Assembly: GCA_964469555.1 (NCBI GenBank)
Contig: CAYYAQ010000001.1
Location: 81,959 to 145,958 of the forward strand
Origin: CAYYAQ01 sp964469555
Lineage (GTDB): Bacteria > Planctomycetota > UBA1135 > UBA2386
Length of the DNA stretch: 64,000 nucleotides
Reading direction: 5' to 3'
Numbering within the stretch: position 1 is the stretch's first letter; each line of letters begins with the position of its first letter. The notes beneath the pieces are model-generated. The model was given only the letters and a program-made list of their open reading frames with translations. It was not told where the DNA came from and did not search any database. This document shows positions 50,960 through 60,117 of this stretch, piece after piece. Position numbers and translations under genes: made by a program.

Positions 50960-52674
50960 TTCACCTTCGCGGCGCGGGTCTCTTCGCCTCGGACCGAACG
51001 CAGGAGGATCGCGACCACGCGACCGCCTTGCCCGCGTTCGATGGTGAGAGTGATGGCCGGTTTCTGCGACCAGTTGAAACGTGTGAACTGGTCCTTCGCC
51101 GTCGGAACGAGATCGAGAGTCACCGCGAATTCGGGGCCGTTGAGGTTGAGAATCATCAGCACGCCGTTGGCAAACTCGATGCGCGTGTGGCCTCGGCCCT
51201 TGGCGTGGATGAGTTCCAGCAAGATACCCACTCGGTTGTAACGCGTGAGTTCCGCATCGACGACGCGCACGGACTCGAGCGCGCCGAGTTCCTGGGTTTG
51301 CTGGGGCCAGAGAGAGTTCTTGACGTCGTCCGGCCACCGTCCCGGGATGCGCTTGTGCATCGTCTCCCGCAGGAGGTCGACCTCTCCTTTCGCGAGCCCC
51401 TGGATCACGCGGACGGCCAGGTCCTCTTCCTTCGGGAAAGACCGTTTCTTGACGCGGCTGAACCTCGAGTCGTCGAGCATTGGGACGATCGTTCGACCGA
51501 CGCCGCCGACGCGGATACCACTGCCGCGCCCGCGGACGACGACGCGGTCCGCGGCGGACACCTCGTACGTGCCGAGCACTGCCGCCATGTCGTTGGCCTT
51601 GAGGACAGCGATGGGGGGCGGCACGGGATAGCGGAGTTCCGTGTCGAAGAGCATCGATTCGATGTTGGACGCGATCGTCCAGAGCGGCACGCCGTCGACG
51701 TTGCTCGTGACGATGATGGTCGCGTCCTCTTCAGGGAAGCGCACGTACTGCGTGTGAAACCCGCGCACGTCGCCGCCGTGGGTGATCTTCATGCGACCCT
51801 TGTTGACGATGTACCACCCGCACGCGTAGTTTCCGAGGTGTGGCTTCAACAACTTCTTCCGCGAGTTCTTCGAGAGGATCTTGTCGCCGAGAAGTGCGCG
51901 GTCCCAACGGTAGAGGTCGTTCACTGTCGACACCGCGCCGCCCATCCCGCGGTACTGCCACCCGTAGCTGCCGTACGGGTGTTCGAGCGCGGAGCGTTCC
52001 CGACGCGATCCGTTGTAGCCGACCGCCTCAGGAGCGGGGAGGTTCTGGTCGCCGGTGAAGCCCGTGTTCTTCAAGCCGGCGGGTTCGAAGAGGTGCTTTC
52101 GGCAGTATTCGGTGTAGCTGGTACCACTTGCTTTCGCCACGATGCCTGCGAGCAGCGCGTAGCCGCCGTTCCAGTACTCGAACAGTGTGTCGGGCTTTCG
52201 CACCGGTCCCTTGGCGAGGTACGCCTTGACCGCCGCCTCCAGGTTCTCGCCCGTTCCGCCGACGGCGCGGCGCGGCATGCCGCTCGAGTGCGTGAGCAAG
52301 TGGTAGATCGTGAACTCCCGGCAGTTCTCCGGGACGCCGGGGAGGAACTTCGTGATGAGATCGGACGTGCTGAGCTTGCCCTGCTCTTCGAGTTTCAGGA
52401 TCGCGGCAGCCGTGAACTGTTTCGTCGTCGAGGCGATCTCGAATAACGTGTTCGCGGTGTTCTTGCGCACCGCCTTCCGATCGGCCAGCCCGTATCCTCC
52501 CTTGACGTGGAACACCCCTTTCCGCGCGACGAGGACGGACCCCGACCAGCCGTGCGCGGCGCACCGGTACAGGTAGTTGTCGAGCCGCTTGCCGAGACTC
52601 GGCTTTTGCGCAGCGATGGGCGACAGGCCGCACAGCCCCAGGACAATGCACGAAAGGTGTCTCATCGACAGCAT
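50956..52674 (-). CDS. Secreted beta-lactamase-family serine hydrolase
   Basis: 572-residue exported class C/DD-peptidase-like protein. ATG at 52674 has GGAGGAACTAC just upstream and begins a signal peptide (MRHLSCIVLGLCGLSPIAAQ). Catalytic motifs are STTK with S82 (EIASTTKQFTAAA), a Y-x-N site in YWNGGYALLAGI, and HGG in KITHGGDVRGF in place of KTG. The C-terminal 200 residues form an extra domain (residues about 370-572) that looks like a lipocalin-type barrel (AAVLGTYEVSAADRVVVRG). These enzymes are usually esterases or D-aminopeptidases and not antibiotic-resistance enzymes. It is divergent from the methyltransferase gene. Confidence 0.9.
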   Translation of the reverse strand: MLSMRHLSCIVLGLCGLSPIAAQKPSLGKRLDNYLYRCAAHGWSGSVLVARKGVFHVKGGYGLADRKAVRKNTANTLFEIASTTKQFTAAAILKLEEQGKLSTSDLITKFLPGVPENCREFTIYHLLTHSSGMPRRAVGGTGENLEAAVKAYLAKGPVRKPDTLFEYWNGGYALLAGIVAKASGTSYTEYCRKHLFEPAGLKNTGFTGDQNLPAPEAVGYNGSRRERSALEHPYGSYGWQYRGMGGAVSTVNDLYRWDRALLGDKILSKNSRKKLLKPHLGNYACGWYIVNKGRMKITHGGDVRGFHTQYVRFPEEDATIIVTSNVDGVPLWTIASNIESMLFDTELRYPVPPPIAVLKANDMAAVLGTYEVSAADRVVVRGRGSGIRVGGVGRTIVPMLDDSRFSRVKKRSFPKEEDLAVRVIQGLAKGEVDLLRETMHKRIPGRWPDDVKNSLWPQQTQELGALESVRVVDAELTRYNRVGILLELIHAKGRGHTRIEFANGVLMILNLNGPEFAVTLDLVPTAKDQFTRFNWSQKPAITLTIERGQGGRVVAILLRSVRGEETRAAKVK

Positions 52675-52724
52675 CGTAGTTCCTCCTTGTGGCGCGGCGC
52701 AGTTGGATACGCGATAGTCATCGT

Positions 52725-53420
52725 ATGCAGTTCTCCACTTCGTCGTTCGCTGCGGGTCTCGTGACACTCCTGTTGGTCGGTTGCGTTGCCGGCGAGAAGA
52801 GCGTCCGACCCGGCGTCAACAAGTCCTTTCTCAACCCTAAACTCGATCCGGGAAAGCTGCAGAAGAAATTCGAGGGTGAGTCGAGGGAGGTCTTTGCGCA
52901 CCGCCACCGTATCGCGGCGGCGACCAACCTGGCAAAGGGCCTGGCAGTCGCGGATGTCGGTGCGGGCACCGGGCTGTTCATGGACTTGTTCGCGAAGGGT
53001 GTTGGTCGAGAAGGCGTCGTCTACGCCGTCGACATCTCTACGAAGTTGATTGGGTTCATGAATGCACGAATCGCGAAGAAAGGCTACTCCCAGGTCAAGA
53101 CCGTGCTGTGTTCGGAGCGCTCGGTCGACCTGCGGGACAACTCTGTGGACGTCGCGTTCGTGTGCGACACATACCACCATTTCGAATACCCACAGTCCAC
53201 GCTCACGAGCATCCGCAAGGCCCTCCGCCAGAACGGGCGCCTGGTCATCGTCGACTTCGAGCGGATTCCGGGGAAGAGTCGGGACTGGGTGCTCAAGCAC
53301 GTGCGCGCGGGCAAGGAGGCGGTGATCAAGGAGATCGAGTCGGCGGGCTTCCGCTTGACCGGCGAGACCAAGGTCAAAGGCCTGCGAGAGAACTATCTGA
53401 TCCACTTCGCGAGGAACTGA
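52725..53420 (+). CDS. Class I SAM methyltransferase with a lipoprotein signal
   Basis: 231 residues. The N-terminus is a signal peptide with a lipobox (LLLVGC), followed by a small linker and a class I methyltransferase fold: VADVGAGTGLF (motif I), VYAVDIS (motif II), DVAFVCDTYHHFEYP (motif IV-like) and GRLVIVDF. The SAM site looks intact, so an exported or membrane-attached enzyme would be unusual because SAM is cytosolic. Possibly the signal is a membrane anchor facing inwards. The ATG at 52725 begins the signal; an upstream ORF start at 52689 would extend it. Substrate unknown. Confidence 0.8.
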   Translation: MQFSTSSFAAGLVTLLLVGCVAGEKSVRPGVNKSFLNPKLDPGKLQKKFEGESREVFAHRHRIAAATNLAKGLAVADVGAGTGLFMDLFAKGVGREGVVYAVDISTKLIGFMNARIAKKGYSQVKTVLCSERSVDLRDNSVDVAFVCDTYHHFEYPQSTLTSIRKALRQNGRLVIVDFERIPGKSRDWVLKHVRAGKEAVIKEIESAGFRLTGETKVKGLRENYLIHFARN

Positions 53421-53484
53421 CGCGGGTCCGTCGAATCGGGTAGAGTCGGCGAGCCCCCGCGGTCCCTCAACCCGATTGGACCCG

Positions 53485-55281
53485 ATGCCTAGACCCCTCT
53501 GCCTGCTCGCCGGCTTGCCGGTGCTCCTGCTCGGGTCGCTCGTCCGGGCGCAAGTCGAACCTGATGCCCACTCCGCGCGGCATGCTCACGCGGAGGCCGC
53601 GGCTACCGCGGTGCACATGTGGGTCGACTTGTTCGCGCGCGGCAAGATCAAGCCGAGGGACGAGGTGTTCTTGTCGAAGTCCAGTAGCTCGGGATACGTC
53701 AAGTTCGCGGTCAAGAACGGGGTGATCAATGCACGTGGCTCCAAACGGACGACGCACTTCAGCTTGCTGCAGCGAATAGTGGGCAGAGCCGAGAAGTTCC
53801 AGTCGCGGAGCGTGGCCGAGGCATTGCTCGCGTTGTCCGCGTCGGGATACTCCGGCGATCTTTACGCGCCGGCCACTATCATGGTGCGGGACCAGGGGCA
53901 TTTCGCGTTGATGCGCGCCGGCTCGCCCACGATTTGGAACCACATCCTATCGGTCGCGACCGGGACCTCGGATGACAGCAGCTTTTCGGCGGCGGACGTT
54001 CCGCCGGTGGTCGTCGACGAAGCTGACGAGGGGCGTGAACGAGAAATCACCGAGACGGCGAGCATCATGCGTCGGGTTGCCGCCGTTCGCCTGCTCGGCA
54101 TGAAGGGCAACAGTGTCTTCCGGCTCGCGTTGGAGAAGTGTCTCACCGATGCAGATCCACGCGTGCGGCTAGCGGCGGCGGAGGCGTTCGGCCAGTTGCG
54201 AGACCTGAAGTATCTGTACTCACTCACGCGAAAGGCGGAGGCGGAGTCGCACCCTCTGGTCGTCATGGGGATGTTGTCGGCGATCGATCGCACGCTGAAG
54301 AAATTCAAAGGCAAGGTGCCGATCGGGCGCGCCATGAACACGACGCGGTCACTGATCCGGCTGCTCGGGCGGAAGGGTTGGCGCAACGACATGACGATCG
54401 TGCGGATGGTGCGTGAGTATCCGGTCAAGTCTGCGGTGCCGGCGCTCATCAGCTTGATGCGAGCGGCGCAGGCGGAGATCGATCCGATCCTGAAAGTCGT
54501 CAACAAGAACGCGTCACCGATTCTGGCGGACGAGGTTTACCAGACGCTTCGCATGATCACGGGGGCGTTGTTGCCGGCGAAGCCGAACAAGTGGCAGAAG
54601 TTCTGGGAGGCGGAGAAGGGCAAGCTGCAGCTCGTCGCGCCATACCGTCGTCGGCGCGCCTCCCGCGGCGGCACGAAGGGGACATTCTTCGGGATCCCAG
54701 TCGTGGGTCGCGAGGTCGTGTTCGTGATCGACACGTCGGGGAGCATGAAGGAGGCCGTGGAGAACCACACCGTCGTGCCCAACGGGAAGAAGAAGAGGAA
54801 AGGTGACGAGGGGTTTGTGTCTCGTCTGGACGTGGCGAAGAACCAGACGCTCAACGCCGTGCAGGGGATACCGACTTCGACGTGTTTCCATTTGGTGACG
54901 TTCGCCGCTGGGATTCGAGTTTGGAACCAGAAGCCTGTGCGTGTCGGCGCCCCGACGTTCCGGTCGTTGACCGAGGCACTTGGCCGCTTGCACGCGGTAG
55001 GGGGGACGAACGTGTACGCGGCGTTGCTCCATGTGCTCGGTGCCTCGCAGTTGCGTTTCGGGCAGCAGATCAAGAACGGGGTGGAGGAGGTGTTCTTGTT
55101 GTCGGATGGCGAGCCGTCGGTTGGGAGTGTCAAGGATCCCGAGGAGATCCTGAGAGTGGTGCGTGAGATCAATCGCTATCAGAAGATCCGGATCAACACG
55201 GTGTTTACCGGGACGGACAAGGGGGCGGAGTTCATGCGGAAGCTGGCGGAGCAGAATCATGGGGTGTTTGTGCGGCGGTAG
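53485..55281 (+). CDS. Secreted HEAT-repeat and von Willebrand A domain protein
   Basis: 598 residues. A signal peptide (MPRPLCLLAGLPVLLLGSLVRAQ) leads into HEAT-type helices (RVAAVRLLGMKGNSVFRLALEKC, DADPRVRLAAAEAFGQL, VPALISLMRAAQAE). From about residue 405 there is a VWA domain with a MIDAS motif DTSGS, a downstream threonine segment (TNVYAALLHVLG) and LLSDGEPSVG. It resembles planctomycete exported VWA proteins thought to bind partners by metal-dependent contacts. ATG at 53485 was chosen; a TTG nine bases earlier is in frame. No partner gene adjoins it. Confidence 0.88.
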   Translation: MPRPLCLLAGLPVLLLGSLVRAQVEPDAHSARHAHAEAAATAVHMWVDLFARGKIKPRDEVFLSKSSSSGYVKFAVKNGVINARGSKRTTHFSLLQRIVGRAEKFQSRSVAEALLALSASGYSGDLYAPATIMVRDQGHFALMRAGSPTIWNHILSVATGTSDDSSFSAADVPPVVVDEADEGREREITETASIMRRVAAVRLLGMKGNSVFRLALEKCLTDADPRVRLAAAEAFGQLRDLKYLYSLTRKAEAESHPLVVMGMLSAIDRTLKKFKGKVPIGRAMNTTRSLIRLLGRKGWRNDMTIVRMVREYPVKSAVPALISLMRAAQAEIDPILKVVNKNASPILADEVYQTLRMITGALLPAKPNKWQKFWEAEKGKLQLVAPYRRRRASRGGTKGTFFGIPVVGREVVFVIDTSGSMKEAVENHTVVPNGKKKRKGDEGFVSRLDVAKNQTLNAVQGIPTSTCFHLVTFAAGIRVWNQKPVRVGAPTFRSLTEALGRLHAVGGTNVYAALLHVLGASQLRFGQQIKNGVEEVFLLSDGEPSVGSVKDPEEILRVVREINRYQKIRINTVFTGTDKGAEFMRKLAEQNHGVFVRR

Positions 55282-55308
55282 GCTCGGTCGGCCTCTCGCT
55301 CACCGAGC
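55282..55308 (+). terminator. Hairpin after the VWA gene
   Basis: GCTCGGT at 55282-55288 pairs with ACCGAGC at 55302-55308 around a 13-base loop, directly after the stop. There is no T run. The following 140 bases up to the small convergent gene hold nothing I recognise. Confidence 0.45.
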
Positions 55309-55451
55309 AATCGCAATCGGCAACCCCCACTGCACCCCAACGGTCAGGTCACCGTCATCCCGCACTCCCACGAACACTCCGCCGCGAGGAGGATGATCTT
55401 GGGTTGCATCACGGCGCGAGTGATGGGCGTTGTGACAGATCGCCCACTAGT

Positions 55452-55640
55452 TCAGAAGATCCAGTAGAGGAGGATCTGCACCGTGACGAGAGGAACGACC
55501 CACAATCGGAGATCACGCCAACCTCGTTCGTCCTCGGCTCGGCTTCGAGTGAAGACCCACACGAGGAGAGCCACGTACACCATCGTGTGCAGCCACGTGC
55601 CGATGATCGTGTCCGTTCCGGCAAGCCACTCGAAGTTCAT
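55452..55640 (-). CDS. Small membrane protein paired with the sodium:solute symporter, 62 aa
   Basis: ATG at 55640 overlaps the stop of the symporter gene (ATGA). The 62-residue product has two hydrophobic segments, TIIGTWLHTMVYVALLVWVF and LWVVPLVTVQILLYWI, separated by a charged loop (TRSRAEDERGWRDL). Small membrane subunits encoded next to symporters of this superfamily are known in other bacteria, so a stabilising subunit is a fair guess. I do not recognise the family itself. Confidence 0.7.
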   Translation of the reverse strand: MNFEWLAGTDTIIGTWLHTMVYVALLVWVFTRSRAEDERGWRDLRLWVVPLVTVQILLYWIF

Positions 55641-57073
55641 TTTGCTACCTCCACGTCGGGACGTAGAAGGCTGGCGGATACCATGAGAACGACGGATGCT
55701 GCAAACGACCAGAACGCGACGTGCAGGAAGTGCACCTTGAGCGACGTGAGAGTTGCCGAGACGGCAATGCCGCCGAGCAGCGTGGCGAGGGCTCCGACCG
55801 CGCTGGCGCGTCGCCACAGCACGCCGGCCAGGAGCAGAACCAGCGTCGGGCCCTGGAAGAAGGCCAGATAGCTCTGGAACGCTTCGAAGATCCCATTCTC
55901 GAAGTTGTCAACGAGAGGCACGAGCGCGACCCCCAGCAAGATGGTCACAATGCAAGTCACGCGCCCGACCAGCAGTGGGTTTGTCTTCTCGTTGCCGAAG
56001 AACCGGCAGTAGATGTCCCGAGTGAAGATCGTCGCGGCGGAATTTGCGTAGGAGTCGACGCTCGACATCAGGGCCGCGAGGAACGCGGCGTAGAGGATCC
56101 CTCTCACCCCGACTGGTAGCAGCTTCTCGATCAACAGCGGGTAGACCTTGTCGAGATCCGGGTCAACGACGTCCGAGAGCAGAAACAGGCCGAGCAATCC
56201 CGGCAGGACGAAAGCGATGGGGACGATCGTCTTGAGGAACGCGCCGAACAGCATTGACGCTTTCGCATCCCACTCACTCTTCGCGCCGAGCGTACGCTGC
56301 ACGATGGCCTGGTTGCCGAGCCAGTAGGCCGGGGAGAGGACGAGGCCCAGTCCTAGCAGCACGCCGGTCCATGGGAAGTCCGTGTCGGCACCGACGGGGA
56401 TGAGGAGGTCCAGGTGATGCGCGAGGTCCGGGCCGGAGGCGTCGATCTTCGTCATCAGCCCGTCGATGCCGCCTACCTCCGCCAGCCCGACGAATGCGAG
56501 GATCATGCCGCCGATGAAGAGCACGACGCACTGGATCACATCGGTCACGACGACGGCACCGAGACCGCCGCCCGCGGTGTAGACGCCCACGAGCACCGCC
56601 ACTACCGAGATCGTTACCCACCGGTCCCACCCCAACACGTCCTCGAACATCTTGGCAGATGCCTCGAAGAACGTGCTCAGTAACGCCGCGAGGAACACGC
56701 ACCAGACGATCGCGAGCAGCGTCCGGACCACTGGACCGAACCTCGTACCGAGAAACTCCGGCACGGAGTAGATCCCGGTACGCCAGTACAAGGGGATGAA
56801 CAACAACCCACCGATGATCATCGCCGGTACGCACCCGATCCACTCGTAGTTGGCCTGGGTGATGCCGTGACGGAACGCACCGCCGGTGCCGCCGATCATC
56901 TCGATAGCGCCGATGTCCGAAACGACTAGAGACATGCCGATCGCCCAGAACGGCAGCCGCTTGCCGGCTACGAAGAAGTCCTCGGCCGTCTTCGTTCGGA
57001 TGGCCAGGTAGATGCCGAGTGCCAGCGTGGCCAGGAGGTAGACGACGATGACGGTGACATCGAGGCTGTGCAT
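55637..57073 (-). CDS. Sodium:solute symporter (SSS family)
   Basis: 478-residue membrane protein with about 13 hydrophobic segments. The family opening is DFFVAGKRLPFWAIGMSLVVSDIGAIEMIG, and the signature appears as GGLGAVVVTDVIQCVVLFIG. The sodium-site helix segment AAFLAALMSSVDSYANSAATIFTRDIY is typical of the SGLT-type group. The substrate (sugar, organic acid or other) cannot be told. It is divergent from the selenoprotein gene by about 190 bases with no clear promoter seen, and its stop overlaps the small membrane protein start. Confidence 0.92.
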   Translation of the reverse strand: MHSLDVTVIVVYLLATLALGIYLAIRTKTAEDFFVAGKRLPFWAIGMSLVVSDIGAIEMIGGTGGAFRHGITQANYEWIGCVPAMIIGGLLFIPLYWRTGIYSVPEFLGTRFGPVVRTLLAIVWCVFLAALLSTFFEASAKMFEDVLGWDRWVTISVVAVLVGVYTAGGGLGAVVVTDVIQCVVLFIGGMILAFVGLAEVGGIDGLMTKIDASGPDLAHHLDLLIPVGADTDFPWTGVLLGLGLVLSPAYWLGNQAIVQRTLGAKSEWDAKASMLFGAFLKTIVPIAFVLPGLLGLFLLSDVVDPDLDKVYPLLIEKLLPVGVRGILYAAFLAALMSSVDSYANSAATIFTRDIYCRFFGNEKTNPLLVGRVTCIVTILLGVALVPLVDNFENGIFEAFQSYLAFFQGPTLVLLLAGVLWRRASAVGALATLLGGIAVSATLTSLKVHFLHVAFWSFAASVVLMVSASLLRPDVEVAK

Positions 57074-57264
57074 GGGATCGCGGGCCGGCCAGCGTAGGCC
57101 TTCCCCGGTACATCGGTGATGCGAAAGACTCGGTTACCTGACCAGATTGTGCCGATGGATCGTGGAACGTCACTTGCCGATCGTCTCAGGGGGACTATTC
57201 TTGCGCGCCCAATTCCCGACCGGCGTTCGATCGCCATTCGACCCCCCAGTAATCAGGAGACTCC

Positions 57265-58200
57265 ATGTCACCCACTTTGAAGCGGATTGCCCTGTTGGGC
57301 CTGCCCCTGGCCCTTCTGGCCCAGGGCGTCAGCGCGCAGTCGCAGGAACAACTGCAAGAGAAGTATCAGAAGAAGATCACTTCAGATTGGTTCGTCAAAG
57401 GTGGTTGGTCTGACGACTACGCTGCCTGCCTCGGTAGAGCCAAGAAGGAGGGCAAGGTCATCCTCGCCTACTTCACTCGCTCCTACTCACCTTGACCGCC
57501 TTGTAAATCCCTGGAGGGCGGTGCGCTCTCCTCACCTGACTTCCCCGTGCTCGGCAAGAAGGCTGTCCTGTTCTGCCACGTGACCACCCGCATCGACGGG
57601 CGACCCGACGACGATCTTCTCAAGCAGAAGGGTTTCCGCGGATTCCCATCCGTGGCGATCATGGATGCGGAAGGCGAGATCGTGAAGAAGGGCGTCGGAC
57701 GAACGGTTGCCGCGATGGGCTCCGCGATCGACGCGGTGTCGGCGTACAACACGATCAAGACCAAGGTCGCCAGTGGCGAGGAGGGTCTCGACGCCGCGTT
57801 GTTCGTCGCGTCCGTCCGACTCGGCAAGATCGATGCAGACGAGGCCAAGGAGAAGCTCGGCAAGTACAAGCTCTCCGCAGCAGACAAGAAGATTGTCGAG
57901 GGTCTTATCTTCGACAAGGAACTGGACGGTTGGTTCTCCAAGGCGAGAAGCCGAGGCATTACCCCTCAGGTATTCTTCGCGAAGATCTACGATGCCTACA
58001 AGGCAGGTCGCCGACCGAGCGATAGCGAGGAGTCGCAGAACACGTTCTGGAACTTCCTTCTCCAGGGTGCCGAAGAAGCTGGCGACGCGGAGGTTTTCCA
58101 GGCCGCGGTCGACAAGGCCATCGAGCGCACGAAGAAGAGTTTCGCAGATAGGCTCGAAGCCATCAAGAACAAGGCCAAAGCCAAGCGAGCCAAGAAGTAG
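57265..58200 (+). CDS. Secreted thioredoxin-fold selenoprotein with a UxxC motif (in-frame TGA)
   Basis: 311 residues if the TGA at 57493-57495 is read through. ATG at 57265 has CAGGAG upstream and starts a signal peptide (MSPTLKRIALLGLPLALLAQGVSAQ). A thioredoxin-like fold follows: VILAYFTRSYSP-U-PPC, where TGA is residue 77 and C80 completes UxxC in the place of CxxC, and later FRGFPSVAIMD, the cis-proline loop. Residues about 170-300 are helical and Lys/Glu-rich. Without read-through the product would be a 76-residue peptide, and the downstream frame would have to start at a GTG/ATG inside the domain. Position, motif and hairpin together make a selenocysteine reading the simplest explanation. 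Likely a periplasmic thiol/selenol oxidoreductase. Confidence 0.9.
57493..57521 (+). promoter_or_regulatory. SECIS-like hairpin after the UxxC TGA
   Basis: CCC at 57509-57511 pairs with GGG at 57516-57518 around the tetraloop UGGA, and CCG at 57496-57498 pairs with CGG at 57519-57521 below an asymmetric bulge. The loop begins 16 bases after the UGA and has G at its second position, just inside the bacterial SECIS pattern. By-eye folding only; CCGCC with GGCGG is an alternative lower stem. Confidence 0.6.
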
Positions 58201-58327
58201 ATCCTGTTTTCGTCCAGGTGGGCGAGTATTGCGCCCGGTCCGCAAACGTGTGGATCGGGCGCTGTCGTAGGCGCGCTGGTCGTGTATCCTGGAGGGGTTC
58301 GGTTTCCCGTTTTCCACGACGTGTGCC

Positions 58328-58906
58328 ATGACCCAAACGGTTCGTTCGTTCTTCGCGATCGACGTACCCGGCCCGCTGCGGTCGAGAATGTCGAAGGTCT
58401 TGGCGCTACTTCGCACGCGCCTGAACGGAGACCGGGTGCGTTGGGCCGTCGCGGATAACCTCCACGTGACCCTCAGGTTCCTCGGCGACGTGTCTTCACA
58501 TGTCCTTCCCGACGTGGTCGCGTCCGTCGCGAAGGAACTCGCGGGGACGCCCGCTTTCGAGTGCCATCTCGGTGAGTTGCGGGGCTTTCCGACCCTTCGC
58601 AATCCGCGGGTGATTGCCGTCAACCTCGATGCCGAGGGCCATCTCAGCGAGTTGGCTGAAGCGGTCGATCGTGGTGTCGTGGCTGCGGGTCTGTCCGCGG
58701 ACCCGCGCGGCTTCCGTGCGCACCTGACGCTGGGGCGGCTGCGCGGGCGAGCCCACCCGTCGCTTCACGACGAATTCCATCTCGGCGGCGTCCCACTTCA
58801 CGTGGACCGTGTGACGCTGTTCCGCAGCGACTTGCGACCCGCCGGCGCGGTCTACACGTCACTTGAATCCATCGAACTCGGTGTCAAGGGGGCGGCGCAG
58901 AACTAG
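58328..58906 (+). CDS. thpR: RNA 2',3'-cyclic phosphodiesterase
   Basis: 192-residue cytosolic protein of the 2H phosphoesterase superfamily. The two H-x-T/S motifs are HVTLRF and HLTLGR, and the opening RSFFAIDVPGPLRSRM is typical of ThpR (LigT). It hydrolyses 2',3'-cyclic phosphate ends of RNA and can act as a reversible RNA ligase in some species. ATG at 58328 gives the usual length. The gene stands alone, 127 bases from the selenoprotein stop. Confidence 0.94.
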   Translation: MTQTVRSFFAIDVPGPLRSRMSKVLALLRTRLNGDRVRWAVADNLHVTLRFLGDVSSHVLPDVVASVAKELAGTPAFECHLGELRGFPTLRNPRVIAVNLDAEGHLSELAEAVDRGVVAAGLSADPRGFRAHLTLGRLRGRAHPSLHDEFHLGGVPLHVDRVTLFRSDLRPAGAVYTSLESIELGVKGAAQN

Positions 58907-58998
58907 TTCGGCGCCGGCATGGAATTTCCCGGGCCCGAGGGGTGATTCGTGACGGAATTGCGACTCACGTGCCTTGCCGGATCCGCGAAGCTATTCCC

Positions 58999-60117
58999 AT
59001 GCAGGTGATTCCGATGGGCCGGCTCTTGCCGGTCGCCGTTTTTCTTCTGACAGCTCTCGTCTCCGCGCAGACCCCCGTGGACGAGCGAGCGACGGGAACC
59101 GGTCTTTCGCTGCCCCCCGAGTTGAAGAAGATCTTCGCCGGCGGCGAACCCGACAGCGTGGCGCAGCTCGAGGCGATGGAGAAGTACGTCCAGGTTCTGT
59201 TCGAGAAGATCCTGCCGAGCACCGTGAACATCGGCGGCGCGACCGGAGTCATCGTCCCCGGTGGCTTCGTGCTGACCGCGGGTCACGTGAGTCGGAAAGC
59301 CGGTCGCACCATCATGGTGACCCTGGACGACGGACGTTCCGTCAAGACGCGCTCGCTCGGTCTCTCGAACCGCACCGACACCGGGCTTTTGAAGATCGTG
59401 AGCAAGGGCGACTACCCCGTGCTGGAGATGGGGCGTTCGAGCTCCCTCAAGCTCGGCGAGTGGTGCGTCATGCTGGGCTTCCCCGGTGGTCCGAGGAAGG
59501 GTTTGAAACCTCCGCTGCGCCTGGGTCGCGTGCTCAAAGTCGTCGAGCCCGGTCTCGGCTACCTCGTGACCGATTGCACGATGTCCGCGGGCGACTCCGG
59601 TGGTCCGCTCTTCGACATGTCGGGCCGGGTGATCGGCATCAACAGCCGGATCAGTCGGAACCTCGCGCAAAACATGCACACACCGATCGACGCGTTCCAC
59701 GATGAGTGGAGCCGATTGGTCAAGGGCGAGGTGATCGACCGCAGAGGGCGTCGCGGGAGTCCGACGACGCCCGGTTGGCTCGGGGTGCTCGCCGATCAGG
59801 AAGCCGAGAACGCGAAGATCATCGAAGTCGTGAAGGGGTCGCCTGCGGACAGAGCTGGCGTGAGGGTAGGCGACGTGATCCTCAAGCTGAACTCCCGCAA
59901 GATTCGATCGTCGAGAACGCTCGCGCGACAGGAAAAGAAGCTCTGGAAGGGCGACCGCGTGCGGATCACACTGCGCCGCGGCGGTGAGGAGAAGGTTCTC
60001 CGCGCCGAGGTCGGGACAAAGCCGAAAGCGGGGACCGGGAAGAAGCCGAAAGCCCAGCCGGGGAAACAGCCCGAGAAGGAAGCTCCCAAGAAGAAGAGCA
60101 AGAAGGTGATTCGATGA
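58999..60117 (+). CDS. Secreted trypsin-like serine protease with PDZ domain
   Basis: 372-residue exported protein of the S1C/DegP-like type. ATG at 58999 (or 59014) starts a signal peptide (LLPVAVFLLTALVSAQ). The catalytic triad is visible: H96 in LTAGHVS, D127 in NRTDTGLLKI and S200 in SAGDSGGPLFD. A PDZ domain follows (residues about 255-345; GWLGVLADQEAENAKI, SPADRAGVRVGDVILKLN). The tail is Lys/Pro-rich. It overlaps the next gene by four bases (ATGA), pairing an active with an inactive homologue. Confidence 0.92.
   Translation: MQVIPMGRLLPVAVFLLTALVSAQTPVDERATGTGLSLPPELKKIFAGGEPDSVAQLEAMEKYVQVLFEKILPSTVNIGGATGVIVPGGFVLTAGHVSRKAGRTIMVTLDDGRSVKTRSLGLSNRTDTGLLKIVSKGDYPVLEMGRSSSLKLGEWCVMLGFPGGPRKGLKPPLRLGRVLKVVEPGLGYLVTDCTMSAGDSGGPLFDMSGRVIGINSRISRNLAQNMHTPIDAFHDEWSRLVKGEVIDRRGRRGSPTTPGWLGVLADQEAENAKIIEVVKGSPADRAGVRVGDVILKLNSRKIRSSRTLARQEKKLWKGDRVRITLRRGGEEKVLRAEVGTKPKAGTGKKPKAQPGKQPEKEAPKKKSKKVIR

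Noticed and set aside
50956..52674. Antibiotic-resistance beta-lactamase
   Set aside because: HGG in place of KTG, the long extra C-terminal domain and the context fit an esterase or peptidase of this superfamily better.
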